Notes: a model not told the origin generated them from the letters alone. DNA of 64,000 nt from Acinetobacter puyangensis (GCF_900096995.1 NZ_OANT01000001.1:496001-560000), one strand, 5' to 3'. Shown: positions 10,956 to 19,989, counted from the stretch's first letter. A program made the numbers and translations.

Positions 10956-11702
10956 ATGAATACATCAGTTGCAGCATTAAATTGTTCTCAACAGGAATGG
11001 GAGTTACGGGTTAAACTGGCTCAGTGCTATCATCTGGTCGATTTTTTCGGTTGGACAGAAACTATTTTTAATCATATTTCTGCACGTTTGCCAGGTGAAC
11101 ATGCCTATTATCTGGTTAATCCCTTTGGATTAAATTACAGCGAAGTGACACCTGAAAACCTGTTAAAAGTGGATCATATTGGTAATAAAGTTGAACCCTC
11201 TGCGTATGATGGGAATCCTGCCGGATTTGCGTTACATAGTGCAATTCATACTGCTCGTGAAGATATTTGCTGTTTAATTCATACCCATACCACACCGATT
11301 AGTGCCATTGTGCAAAAAAAACAGGCATTTAAATACGATAATTTTTATGGGGCACAGCTCTATGGTCGTATTGGTTATCATGCATTTGAGGGCATCACTT
11401 TATTTCAAGATGAAAAAGAACGAATGATTCAAAGTTTGGGCGACAAGCATATTCTTGTGCTGCGTAATCATGGTATTGCAGTGGGTGAAAGCAGTATAGA
11501 AAAAGCTTTTTTCCTGCTCTGGACAGTACAGCGCGCAGCAGAAATACAATGTCAGGCCGATGCAATGGGTGGCGAAGATGTGCCATTGGCAAATGATATT
11601 AAAGAAAAATGTGCTGATTTAACCGCAATGCTGATACGAGAAAGTGGTTTTGCCACAAAATTTTTCGATGCCATGGTACGTAAGATGCAAAGTAAAAAGT
11701 AA
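10956..11702 (+). CDS. Class II aldolase/adducin family protein lacking the usual catalytic Glu
   Basis: A 248-aa protein with the class II (fuculose-phosphate type) aldolase fold. Zinc ligands are visible as HTHT in the CCLIHTHTTPISA segment and as a third His in LRNHGIAVGE. At the site where classical aldolases carry a catalytic Glu (SSE motif), this protein has NPAGF, as adducin-like and some decarboxylase members do. So it is probably not a simple sugar-phosphate aldolase. It is the last gene of the transporter-reductase operon and is followed by a terminator. A retro-aldol, decarboxylation or epimerisation of the imported compound is possible; none can be chosen from sequence. Confidence 0.78.
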   Translation: MNTSVAALNCSQQEWELRVKLAQCYHLVDFFGWTETIFNHISARLPGEHAYYLVNPFGLNYSEVTPENLLKVDHIGNKVEPSAYDGNPAGFALHSAIHTAREDICCLIHTHTTPISAIVQKKQAFKYDNFYGAQLYGRIGYHAFEGITLFQDEKERMIQSLGDKHILVLRNHGIAVGESSIEKAFFLLWTVQRAAEIQCQADAMGGEDVPLANDIKEKCADLTAMLIRESGFATKFFDAMVRKMQSKK

Positions 11703-11748
11703 GTATTTGAAAAATGAATACCAGTAACAATTAAACGATTGGTTTAAA

Positions 11749-11780
11749 AATAGAGTTGTATTCTGCAATTCTATTTTTTA
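11749..11780 (+). terminator. Rho-independent terminator after the aldolase-like gene
   Basis: AATAGAGTTG (11749-11758) pairs with CAATTCTATT (11766-11775) with one G-T pair, and T-rich sequence follows. It closes the ABC-reductase-aldolase operon. Confidence 0.8.
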
Positions 11781-11864
11781 TATATAGGAATATCATTATT
11801 TTTCATCTTTATATTTTTATCAGGATAAGGAAATGATAAACTAAAAAAACAAACTGATTTGTGA

Positions 11865-12335
11865 ATGCTTAAGATGACAAATAAATACTCCAAATATTTT
11901 CCAATACATGATGATTTTAGTATTGATGATTTCCCTTATTACTGGATTTCACAGGTCCATGGGTTATATATCAAAAAAATGGATAATTCTTTAAAAAGTT
12001 ATGGCTTGGATAATTCCAGAAGGCGGATTATTTTGGCTGTACATGCCAGACCCAATGCCAGTATTTCTGAATTGGCCGAAATGGCGATTATCAAAATCCC
12101 TACAGCGACTAAAATTATTTATCGTTTAAAAGATGAAGGTATTTTGGATACTTCTGTTTGCGATACAGATAGTCGTATTACCAGAGTGAGTTTGACCGAT
12201 AAAGGGCATGATATGGTGATTAAAATTAATGAAATTACTTCACTATTATTTAATGATAGTTTTGCCGGGTTAAAACCTGCTGAGATTAAGAAATTAAATG
12301 ATGCATTGAAAATAATTAAAAATAATTTAAGCTAG
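11865..12335 (+). CDS. MarR-family transcriptional regulator (candidate IacR)
   Basis: A 156-aa winged-helix repressor. The DNA-binding core SISELAEMAIIKIPTATKIIYRLKDEGIL and the wing DSRITRVSLTDKG are typical of MarR. The N-terminus (FPYYWISQVHGLYIKKMDNSLK) resembles what I remember of IacR, the MarR repressor of indole-3-acetate operons, but I could not compare them. No good Shine-Dalgarno stands before either ATG (11865 or 11874), so the start is uncertain. It lies between the ABC operon and the FeaR-like gene, on the same strand. It could control the iac genes, the transporter operon, or both. Confidence 0.82.
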   Translation: MLKMTNKYSKYFPIHDDFSIDDFPYYWISQVHGLYIKKMDNSLKSYGLDNSRRRIILAVHARPNASISELAEMAIIKIPTATKIIYRLKDEGILDTSVCDTDSRITRVSLTDKGHDMVIKINEITSLLFNDSFAGLKPAEIKKLNDALKIIKNNLS

Positions 12336-12440
12336 GATTCTTGGAGTTGTAATTAAATATTTATAACTTAAAGATTGGTATATAAAATGCATATTCATTC
12401 AGGGAAGATTGAATCTTAAATGTATTTTGTAGGAATAGAG

Positions 12441-13355
12441 ATGATTAAAGCGAATCTTTCTCAAATTTCTGTCTGGACAGAGCATATTGAATCCGTATGT
12501 GGTGCATTTGAAACAAAGTTTAATGCTGATCAGGCTTTGTTTATTGGAGAAGTTCGTGCTTATCAATTGGGTAATACAGAAGTTGCTTTTATTCGCAGCA
12601 ATGCCAATCAGATTGTTCGCCAAAAAGGCAAGCCGGACCGTGCAGAAGATCGTTTCTGCTTTTTGATTTTTCAGCCTAAAGGAAAAATGCTGATTTTTCA
12701 AGATGAACAAAAAATACAAATAAATGAAAATGATATCGTTTTACTTGATACTGCAAAGACGATCGAAATGTTTCCACAAGGTATGTTTGAACATATTTCT
12801 GTACATCTTTCCCGAGAAAAATTATTGATCAATGATATTACAGCACAGCATTTTGGCAGGCTGAATACCAGTAATATGAGTGGACATTTACTTAAAAATA
12901 TTCTGCAACAAATTGCCCATGATCAGATTGAGCTCTGGCATTCACAACAAGATGGAAATGCATTTGAAGATGCTTTAATTGCCCTATTAAAACCGATGAT
13001 ACATTATGATTCAAATCTAAAAGTAGATCCGATAAAATATCGCGCAGAACGCTTTATTATAGAGCAATTACAGAATCCATATTTGAGACCAAAATTAATT
13101 TCAGATCATCTAGGCATTTCTTCCAGGCAACTTTATCGATTATTTTCAAGTGAAAATCAATCTATTAGTCGATATATACAATATTTAAGATTACAACAGA
13201 TCTATGCAGAAATTAGTAATTTGGATAATCAGAATATTTCATTGACTGAAATCGCACTTAAATGGGGATTTGAAGACAGTTCTCATTTTTCCCGTTGTTT
13301 TAAAAAGCAGTATGGTATTGCACCACGTCAATTTAGAATTCAGCTTTTAAATTGA
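12441..13355 (+). CDS. feaR: AraC/XylS-family activator, FeaR-like
   Basis: A 304-aa regulator with an N-terminal cupin-like sensor half (residues about 1-180) and a C-terminal AraC double helix-turn-helix (about 205-300; SRQLYRLFSS, then EIALKWGFEDSSHFSRCFKKQYG). The opening SVWTEHIESVCGAFETKF and the NDIVLLDTAKTIEMFP block resemble E. coli FeaR, the activator of the arylacetaldehyde dehydrogenase gene feaB. The ATG at 12441 is chosen over that at 12420 because GTAGGAATAG precedes it. A GMC alcohol dehydrogenase and a FeaB-like dehydrogenase follow on the same strand, which fits the FeaR-FeaB pairing. The inducer is not known. Confidence 0.82.
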   Translation: MIKANLSQISVWTEHIESVCGAFETKFNADQALFIGEVRAYQLGNTEVAFIRSNANQIVRQKGKPDRAEDRFCFLIFQPKGKMLIFQDEQKIQINENDIVLLDTAKTIEMFPQGMFEHISVHLSREKLLINDITAQHFGRLNTSNMSGHLLKNILQQIAHDQIELWHSQQDGNAFEDALIALLKPMIHYDSNLKVDPIKYRAERFIIEQLQNPYLRPKLISDHLGISSRQLYRLFSSENQSISRYIQYLRLQQIYAEISNLDNQNISLTEIALKWGFEDSSHFSRCFKKQYGIAPRQFRIQLLN

Positions 13356-13482
13356 ATATTTATTATTTATATAATGTCACGATTATACAAGTGTTAGGCA
13401 AATACAGCCAAGACAGAATATGATAAATCACATGTAATCCTATTAATCCCATGATTAATTCAATGGCTAATCGAGGTGTTAA

Positions 13483-15093
13483 ATGGATAAAGTTTTTGAT
13501 TATATTATTATTGGTGCTGGTTCTGCCGGATGTGTCGTGGCAACCCGTTTGCTGGAGGCAAATGCAGGTTCGGTATTATTACTGGAAGCTGGCGAACCAG
13601 ACAGCAGTATTTTCCATAAAATACCTGCTACGGTGGTTAAGGTATTTCAACAAAAATCATGGCCTTATATGTCTGTGCCGCAGCAGCATTGCAACCAGCG
13701 TGAAATGATTTTGGCGCAAGGCAAGGTGCTGGGTGGTGGTAGTTCAGTCAACGGGATGATTTATATTCGTGGTCAGCGTCAGGATTATGAGTCTTGGGAA
13801 AGTGATTGGGATTGTAAGGGATGGGGCTATCAGGACGTTTTACCTTATTTTAAAAAAGCAGAAAACAACGAAAGCCTGTCAGATCAATACCATGGTCAGG
13901 GTGGGCATTTGCCTGTCAGTGAAAATCGTTATCGCCACCCATTAACACTTGCATGTATTCGAGCCGGACAACAAATGGGCCTAAAATATGTCAATGATTT
14001 TAATGGTTGGTCGCAAGAAGGTGTAGGTTTTTATCAAACCACGACTAAAAATGGTGAACGTGCCAGCGTATCGCAAACTTATTTAAAATCGGTAAAAGAC
14101 AATCCCAAACTGACCATCATCACACAGGCCTTGGTGCATAAAATTGAGATCGATAATGATATTGCAACTGGGGTGATCTATAGTATTGCAGATCAGGCGC
14201 CGATTCAGGTTAAGGCAAAAAAAGAAATCATTGTCAGTGCTGGTGCCATTGGCAGTCCAAAAGTTCTGTTATTGTCTGGCTTAGGGCCAAAACAACAATT
14301 AGCACAACATGAGATTACGTGTATTCGAGATTTACCAGTTGGTGAAAATTTTCATGATCATTTACATATGTCGGTGAATGCCACGATCAAGGATCCAATC
14401 AGTATTTTGGGTGAAGATCAGGGCTTAAAGGCACTTAAGCATGGCTTACAGTGGATGTTGACTCGGTCTGGGCTATTAACCTCAAATATCCTTGAGGGTG
14501 CAGGTTTTGTCGATAGTCAACAGCAGGGTCGGGCAGATGTACAATTTCATTTTTTACCGATTCTGGATAATTTTGATAATACCCCGGGAGAGAAAGAGGC
14601 TGCGCAAGAACATGGCCTTACCATCAAGGTGGGACATCTACAACCTAAGGCTCGGGGGCGGGTAACTTTACGTAGTAATAATCCAAAGGATTTACCTGTC
14701 ATTGATCCAAATTATCTGGGTCATCCCGATGATGTCGCCGGTAATATTCGTGCAGTCCAACAGGGTTTAAAAATGTTTCAGCAACCTGCTTTACAAGCCA
14801 TTATCAAGCAAGTGACTGAACCTGCGCAAACATTGCCAGAAGATGATGATGCGATTGAAGCATGGATGCGTCAAAACATTAAAACGGTTTATCACCCAGG
14901 TGGTTCATGCTGTATGGGTGTAGATCCACAAAAGTCTGTCACGGATTTACAGTTGAAAGTTCATGGTATGAAGAATCTAAGAGTGATTGATTGCTCGATT
15001 TGTCCGCAGGTGCCCAGTGGCAATACCAATGCGATTGCCATCATGATCGGTGAGCGTGGTGCGGATTTTATTTTAAATCCTCAGCATCTCTGA
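13483..15093 (+). CDS. GMC-family FAD alcohol dehydrogenase
   Basis: A 536-aa glucose-methanol-choline oxidoreductase. The FAD-binding motif GAGSAG is at 11-16, the GMC block GKVLGGGSSVNGMIYIRGQ follows near residue 83, and the second signature GAIGSPKVLLLSG is near 250. The catalytic His in YHPGGSCCMG and the Asn in PSGNTNAIAIM are present, so it should be active. It has no signal peptide. An AGGT sequence precedes the ATG. The arylacetaldehyde dehydrogenase gene starts 54 bp downstream. The pair suggests oxidation of an aryl-ethanol (2-phenylethanol or tryptophol type) to the acid. A choline-dehydrogenase role is less likely because no bet-type partner genes are near. Confidence 0.82.
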   Translation: MDKVFDYIIIGAGSAGCVVATRLLEANAGSVLLLEAGEPDSSIFHKIPATVVKVFQQKSWPYMSVPQQHCNQREMILAQGKVLGGGSSVNGMIYIRGQRQDYESWESDWDCKGWGYQDVLPYFKKAENNESLSDQYHGQGGHLPVSENRYRHPLTLACIRAGQQMGLKYVNDFNGWSQEGVGFYQTTTKNGERASVSQTYLKSVKDNPKLTIITQALVHKIEIDNDIATGVIYSIADQAPIQVKAKKEIIVSAGAIGSPKVLLLSGLGPKQQLAQHEITCIRDLPVGENFHDHLHMSVNATIKDPISILGEDQGLKALKHGLQWMLTRSGLLTSNILEGAGFVDSQQQGRADVQFHFLPILDNFDNTPGEKEAAQEHGLTIKVGHLQPKARGRVTLRSNNPKDLPVIDPNYLGHPDDVAGNIRAVQQGLKMFQQPALQAIIKQVTEPAQTLPEDDDAIEAWMRQNIKTVYHPGGSCCMGVDPQKSVTDLQLKVHGMKNLRVIDCSICPQVPSGNTNAIAIMIGERGADFILNPQHL

Positions 15094-15147
15094 TGGTCTA
15101 AGGTCATCAAATCAATCTAATATTTTTAGGCAATCAGGAAAAAAATC

Positions 15148-16635
15148 ATGAGCGAAATTACAATATTGGCCTCCGTACAGCAATTCTTACAACGCCAGCA
15201 TGGACATTTTATTGATGGTGTACAAAAAACCTCCTTAAATACCCAACGTTTTGAGTTAATTAACCCGGCCACCGAGCAAACTATTTCCAGTATCAGCATT
15301 GGTGATCAAAATGATGTAGATCACGCAGTACAAAGCGCACATCAAGCTTTTAAACAGCAATGGGCAAGTATTTCTCCCTATGAAAAAGGGGTTTTGTTGA
15401 ATAAATTGGCTGATTTGGTTGAACAATATGCCGAAGAGTTGGCGCAATTGGAAACATTAAACTCCGGTAAGATGATCAATATTTCCCGCCATTTGGAAGT
15501 CGCGCAAAGTGTGATATTTCTACGCTATTTTGCTGGTTGGGCAACCAAAATTAGCGGTAAAACCATGCGGCCTTCTTTGCCTTCAATGCACGGTGAAAAA
15601 TATACAGCATTTACGCTACGGCAGCCGGTGGGTGTCGTGGCTGGGATTGTGCCATGGAATTTTTCCTTGATGATCGGCATCTGGAAAATTGCATCTGCTT
15701 TAACCACCGGTTGTACTATTGTGCTCAAACCCAGTGAATATACACCTTTATCCTTATTACGTCTGGCTGAAATAGCCATTGAAGCGGGGATTCCGAAAGG
15801 AGTAATTAATGTCGTGACTGGCTTGGGAGAAACCGGGCAGTTGTTGATAGCATCGCCTGTGGTGAAAAAGGTATCTTTTACAGGTTCGGTTCCGACAGGT
15901 ATTGCTATTGGTAAAATGGCCATGGATAGTGATTTAACTCGGGTGAGTCTGGAGTTGGGGGGCAAGAATGCTGTTGCTATTTTGGCCGATGCGGATATTG
16001 ATCAATATTTACCTTCATTATTACAGTCATCATTGGTTCATCAGGGGCAGGTTTGTGCTGCACCAGAACGTTTCTTCGTGCATCAAAGTCGTTATGATGA
16101 ATTTGTTGCAAAATGTTCGGCTGCCATGCAACAGTTTAAGATTGGTTCACCTTTGGATGAAGATGCACATTTTGGCCCATTATCCAATGCATCGCATTTT
16201 CAAAAGGTCAAGCACTATCTGGATTTGGCGCGAAAGAATCAGCAAATACTCGCGGGTGGTGAAATTCTTGAACAACACGGGTTTTATATGCAGCCGACAT
16301 TAGTTCGGGGTACTGGTATGAATGATCCGATATTCTGTGAGGAGATCTTTGGTCCGATTCTCGCCGTGATGCCTTTTGAACATGAAGATGAACTGATTGA
16401 AAAAATGAATCAGGGGCGGTTTGGTTTAACAGCCAGTGTCTGGAGTAATGATTTGTCTAAAATTATGCGTCTGATTCCACAATTGGAAGTTGGCACTGTG
16501 TGGGTCAATATGCATACTTTTCTGGATCCCTCCGTACCGTTTGGCGGTGCCAAGGCTTCCGGGATCGGTAGAGAGTTTTCTGATGCATTTATTGAGGATT
16601 ATACCGAGCTTAAATCTGTGATGATGTGTTATTGA
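15148..16635 (+). CDS. feaB: Aldehyde dehydrogenase, FeaB-like (arylacetaldehyde dehydrogenase)
   Basis: A 495-aa NAD(P)-dependent aldehyde dehydrogenase with the cofactor segment GIVPWNFSLMIGIWK, the general-base motif LELGGKN and the catalytic Cys in GQVCAAPERFFV. The N-terminus (VQQFLQRQHGHFIDG) and the end (GTVWVNMHTFLDPSVPFGGAKASG, then ELKSVMMCY) closely resemble E. coli FeaB, phenylacetaldehyde dehydrogenase. With the FeaR-like regulator and GMC dehydrogenase upstream, it would turn phenyl- or indole-acetaldehyde into the matching acid. The indole product could enter the iac pathway encoded at the left edge. Substrate choice is inference. Confidence 0.83.
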   Translation: MSEITILASVQQFLQRQHGHFIDGVQKTSLNTQRFELINPATEQTISSISIGDQNDVDHAVQSAHQAFKQQWASISPYEKGVLLNKLADLVEQYAEELAQLETLNSGKMINISRHLEVAQSVIFLRYFAGWATKISGKTMRPSLPSMHGEKYTAFTLRQPVGVVAGIVPWNFSLMIGIWKIASALTTGCTIVLKPSEYTPLSLLRLAEIAIEAGIPKGVINVVTGLGETGQLLIASPVVKKVSFTGSVPTGIAIGKMAMDSDLTRVSLELGGKNAVAILADADIDQYLPSLLQSSLVHQGQVCAAPERFFVHQSRYDEFVAKCSAAMQQFKIGSPLDEDAHFGPLSNASHFQKVKHYLDLARKNQQILAGGEILEQHGFYMQPTLVRGTGMNDPIFCEEIFGPILAVMPFEHEDELIEKMNQGRFGLTASVWSNDLSKIMRLIPQLEVGTVWVNMHTFLDPSVPFGGAKASGIGREFSDAFIEDYTELKSVMMCY

Positions 16636-16698
16636 TGGATTTGGTTATATTCATCTTTGCTTCGATCACATGATCGCAAGTGATCTAAACCGAACGGA

Positions 16699-16732
16699 TC
16701 ATACCTTGTAGACTATAATGCTCAAGGTATGA
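16699..16732. repeat. 10-bp inverted repeat, possible operator or hairpin
   Basis: TCATACCTTG (16699-16708) and CAAGGTATGA (16723-16732) are perfect inverted arms around 14 bases that include TATAAT (16714-16719). The half-site TCAAGGTAT occurs again at 16791-16799. GAGGAGGAGG follows directly at 16731-16740 but no full gene starts there. No T-run follows, so it is not a standard terminator. Confidence 0.5.
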
Positions 16733-16919
16733 GGAGGAGGTAGATCACCTAAAAGTCCGATGTCATTAGCGTGTAATAAAGTCAGGTTTATCAAGGTATT
16801 ATTTTATATTGCTGGTCATTAAAACAATAAGTTAAGACACATATACTTTAGTTTAAATTGTTGTCATGTCATTATTAGTCCAATAGGCAATATTGATAAA
16901 AGTTAGGGGGCACACAGAA

Positions 16920-17615
16920 TTAAGTTTTATTTTGCAGAATTTTTTGCATGGTTGTGGTAAAAGCAACGACACGACTATGTTCGCGCATTAACGTTTCAGC
17001 ACGTCCGGCTTGACGATGTAAAAGAGCATCGTAAATTGAACAATGTTGTAGATGTGCAAAATGTAATCTACGATATTCAGACAATGCATGTTTAGAGTCA
17101 TATGTTAATGCTTTGGCAGATGCCATAGGCATTTGATTGTTTTTTATCAAGGCTTGGATTAAAGCAATATTTTCAGACCCTTGAATGATGGTGTCATGAA
17201 AAATAATATTAAATTTATCATATTGTTCTAATTCTTGTTCTCCAAATTGTTGTCTAGAAAATAATTCTTCACATACTTGTATACAATTGAGTAAAGTTTG
17301 TTGCTGTAATTCACTCATGCCTTTTTCAGCCAATGTTTTTGCAGCCAATCCTTCTAATACACCTCGTACTTCAAGCGCATGTTGAATTAAATCCGGTGAA
17401 ATCTCTCGTGCCCGATAGCCACGAGTTGGATTTTTAATCAGTAAACCTTCTTGTTCTAGTAGTTGAAAGGCAATACGAACAGGTTGACGTGATACACCTA
17501 GCATCTTTGCTGTCGGAATTTCTGCAATATGTTTAGCATCAACAAATTCACCAGAAATGATCATTTCTCTGAGTTTTAATAATACTTGCTGGCCAGATAA
17601 TATTTGTTTACTCAT
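16920..17615 (-). CDS. vanR: GntR-family (FCD) repressor of the van genes
   Basis: A 231-aa regulator with an N-terminal GntR winged helix (residues about 8-75; AEIPTAKMLGVSRQPVRIAFQLLEQEGLL) and an FCD effector domain (about 85-220) with its Asp/His metal-ligand pattern. It lies downstream of vanB on the same strand. GGATCC-centred palindromes matching the Caulobacter VanR operator (ATTGGATCCAAT) sit in the vanA and vanK promoters at 20011 and 20207, which supports the VanR call. Vanillate is the expected inducer. No Shine-Dalgarno is clear before the ATG at 17615. No such operator is seen upstream of vanR itself. Confidence 0.85.
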   Translation of the reverse strand: MSKQILSGQQVLLKLREMIISGEFVDAKHIAEIPTAKMLGVSRQPVRIAFQLLEQEGLLIKNPTRGYRAREISPDLIQHALEVRGVLEGLAAKTLAEKGMSELQQQTLLNCIQVCEELFSRQQFGEQELEQYDKFNIIFHDTIIQGSENIALIQALIKNNQMPMASAKALTYDSKHALSEYRRLHFAHLQHCSIYDALLHRQAGRAETLMREHSRVVAFTTTMQKILQNKT

Positions 17616-17954
17616 ATTTAAGTAGTCAGGACTTCGTTAGAATTTATCATCTTACTATACTAAATGATAAAGACACTGCATCAAAGGGTAAATGTGATAG
17701 TCTAAGAAATACTCGGAATGTATTGTAAAACAAAGTTTATTTTATTTCAGGCTTTCTATTGATGGGTATCTTCCTAGGTATTTATTTTGCGATTGGATCA
17801 CAAATAAACGTATATTTTTTATCTTTACCTGCCGTTGTTATATTGACATACGAAGATTAGGAAATGTACTCGACAGCGTTTAATTGCAGTCCAAAAGAGC
17901 AATGATCAATTTTACCCCTTTGGACGGACGTTTTTCTTTATCTACGATCTCCAT
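17616..17954. other. vanB-vanR gap with a short hydrophobic open frame
   Basis: This 339-bp stretch lies between vanB and vanR, both on the minus strand. On the plus strand, 17729-17860 is open for 43 codons and reads as one long hydrophobic segment (FLLMGIFLGIYFAIG). The part from the ATG at 17762 gives 32 residues. It has no Shine-Dalgarno. It may be a remnant of a membrane-protein gene or chance. Nothing else gene-like is seen. Confidence 0.3.
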
Positions 17955-18899
17955 CTAAATTTCGATGACGAGTCGATCTGATTTTGCACGGGAACAACAT
18001 GGGGTAAAATGTGTGTTGGCGGCATGTTCTGCATCGGTCATAAATAAATCACGATGCTCTGGAATACCATCCACAACTTTTAACATACAAGTCCCACAGA
18101 TACCTTGTTCACATGACAGCGGAATATCAAATCCATGCGCAATTAATGCATTTGCAACGCTTTGATGTGCGGCAACTTCGATCGGTTTTTCATAGCCCTT
18201 CACTTCAAGAATAAATGCCTGATCATCTGAGGTATCTATTTTCTCAGCAACAAAGTGTTCCTGATGAAGTTGTGCATTTTCCCAGTGTGCTTGATGTGCA
18301 GCGTCAAAAATAAAATCCATAAAGCCATTAGGACCACAGACATACAAGTGTTTCGTAGGATGAGGTGCTGCCAGAATTTTGTTCATATCAGGTATTGTTT
18401 CAGCTTCATCACTGATATGAAAATACGTTTGCTCTGCGAAGTGAGCATTAAGATTGCCATAAAATGCAATCTGTTCACGGCTACGAACAAAATAATGCAA
18501 TTCAAAAGGTGTATTATTTTTTTTGAGATGGTATGCCATCGCTAAAATTGGCGTAATGCCAATACCGCCTGCAAATAAAATGGCGGTTTCGGTTTGTGGA
18601 TGAATATCGAATAAATTACGTGGCGCACTGATCGATAAAAGATCACCTTCAGTATATTGCTCATGTAAACATGCGGAACCACCTCTTGTGTTTGCATCGT
18701 ACAATACGCCAATTACATAGCGATGGTGTTCTCGACAACAGTTTGAAAGTGAATATTGACGGATCAATCCATTTTTTAAAAACACATCAATATGCGAACC
18801 CGCAGTAAATTCTGGCAATTGCTGGTTATCTGCTGTGACTAATTCAAATGCACGAATTGTTGGCGTGAGTTGGTGAATTTTATCAATAATAACGTCCAT
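17955..18899 (-). CDS. vanB: Vanillate O-demethylase reductase subunit VanB
   Basis: A 314-aa PDR-type reductase that moves electrons from NADH through FMN and a 2Fe-2S cluster to the Rieske oxygenase VanA. Visible motifs are RQYSLS for flavin, FAGGIGITPILAMAYH and CGPNGFMDF for the nucleotide, and CEQGICGTCM plus a distal Cys (TPCCSRAKSD) for the cluster. The ATG at 18899 is chosen because GGGGAAC stands just before it; the frame extends further upstream into vanA without family similarity. It starts 10 bp after the vanA stop, so vanA-vanB form one operon on the minus strand. Confidence 0.93.
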   Translation of the reverse strand: MDVIIDKIHQLTPTIRAFELVTADNQQLPEFTAGSHIDVFLKNGLIRQYSLSNCCREHHRYVIGVLYDANTRGGSACLHEQYTEGDLLSISAPRNLFDIHPQTETAILFAGGIGITPILAMAYHLKKNNTPFELHYFVRSREQIAFYGNLNAHFAEQTYFHISDEAETIPDMNKILAAPHPTKHLYVCGPNGFMDFIFDAAHQAHWENAQLHQEHFVAEKIDTSDDQAFILEVKGYEKPIEVAAHQSVANALIAHGFDIPLSCEQGICGTCMLKVVDGIPEHRDLFMTDAEHAANTHFTPCCSRAKSDRLVIEI

Positions 18900-18909
18900 G
18901 TTGTTCCCC

Positions 18910-19989
18910 TTATATGATCCGAATATTTGGGAATTGTCGGGTTTGACCGGAGATTGGTGTAATCGGTTTTTCCGCTTCGAGTAAACGATCAATAATTTTA
19001 CGTGATTGCACTCCACCAGCATCGATATTCAACATCAATAATTTGCGATTGGGATGATTGAGGATGTTTTTTTGTTGACGTTCCAGCATGTCCAGATCTT
19101 CGCTAAAGATTTTACCTTGACCTTCACGAATACTGTCGGTAAGTTCCTGATTACCTGGTTGAAAGTTGCGTGCCATACCCCAGAAATACCAATGTGATGT
19201 TTCCGTTTCGGGTGTAATAAAATCCACCACGATAGATGAGACTTTTTTAGATTGCGCTGCGTGATAACCACCATGTCCGGCTAAAGCTACACCTACTTCG
19301 ATATGTACATTACTCGGAGCATAAAAATGGCAACGTTGCCAACGATCAATTAAGACATCATCGGGTAACTTATTCCCTCTGAGTGCCATTTGCCAAAAAG
19401 GTGGTGCATAGATATTTTCCATATAGCGTTCAGTAATCACATGATCACCTTCCACTTTGGTTGTGGGGGCTGCTTCATCAATTTCTTTTTGCCCAATACT
19501 GCTGGAATGCACGTAAGTTTCATGGGTTAAATCCATTAAATTATCGATCATCAATTTATAATCGCAATGGATATGGAAGAGACCACCGCCGTAACTCCAT
19601 TCTGGATTGTCCGCCCATTCAAGTTCAGGTAAGGCATCTAAATCGGCATCTTCTTTATTGCCCGGCCACACCCAGATAAATCCAAATTTTTCGATGACGG
19701 CAAAGGCTTTATTACATGGAAATCCTGATACACGCTGTCCTGGCATAGAGACTGTTTTACCTTCACACCCCATGACCAAGCCGTGATAGCCACAGACTAA
19801 CTCTCCATTTTCAACATAACCTAATGAAAGTGGGGCGCCACGATGCGGGCAAAAATCTTCGACTGCAAAAACCTGTTGATGATGACCACGGTAAAATACA
19901 ATGCTTTCACCGCAAATTTTTCGTCCTAAGGGTTTATCTTGTATTTCTTCGGGGCGACATGCTACGTACCATGCATTTTTAATAAACAT
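18910..19989 (-). CDS. vanA: Vanillate O-demethylase oxygenase subunit VanA
   Basis: A 359-aa Rieske non-haem iron monooxygenase that converts vanillate to protocatechuate and formaldehyde. The Rieske ligands are Cys47, His49, Cys66 and His69 (CPH, then CGYHG). The mononuclear iron site shows His156 and His161 in LTHETYVH with nearby Asp153. The length is that of VanA proteins. AAGGAGTC precedes the ATG eight bases away. A VanR operator and a TTGACC -35 element lie just upstream. It is the first gene of vanAB and is divergent from the transporter gene vanK. Confidence 0.94.
   Translation of the reverse strand: MFIKNAWYVACRPEEIQDKPLGRKICGESIVFYRGHHQQVFAVEDFCPHRGAPLSLGYVENGELVCGYHGLVMGCEGKTVSMPGQRVSGFPCNKAFAVIEKFGFIWVWPGNKEDADLDALPELEWADNPEWSYGGGLFHIHCDYKLMIDNLMDLTHETYVHSSSIGQKEIDEAAPTTKVEGDHVITERYMENIYAPPFWQMALRGNKLPDDVLIDRWQRCHFYAPSNVHIEVGVALAGHGGYHAAQSKKVSSIVVDFITPETETSHWYFWGMARNFQPGNQELTDSIREGQGKIFSEDLDMLERQQKNILNHPNRKLLMLNIDAGGVQSRKIIDRLLEAEKPITPISGQTRQFPNIRII

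Noticed and set aside
14389..14400. GGATCCAAT inside the GMC gene as a third VanR site
   Set aside because: It lacks the other half of the palindrome and is inside coding sequence away from any promoter.
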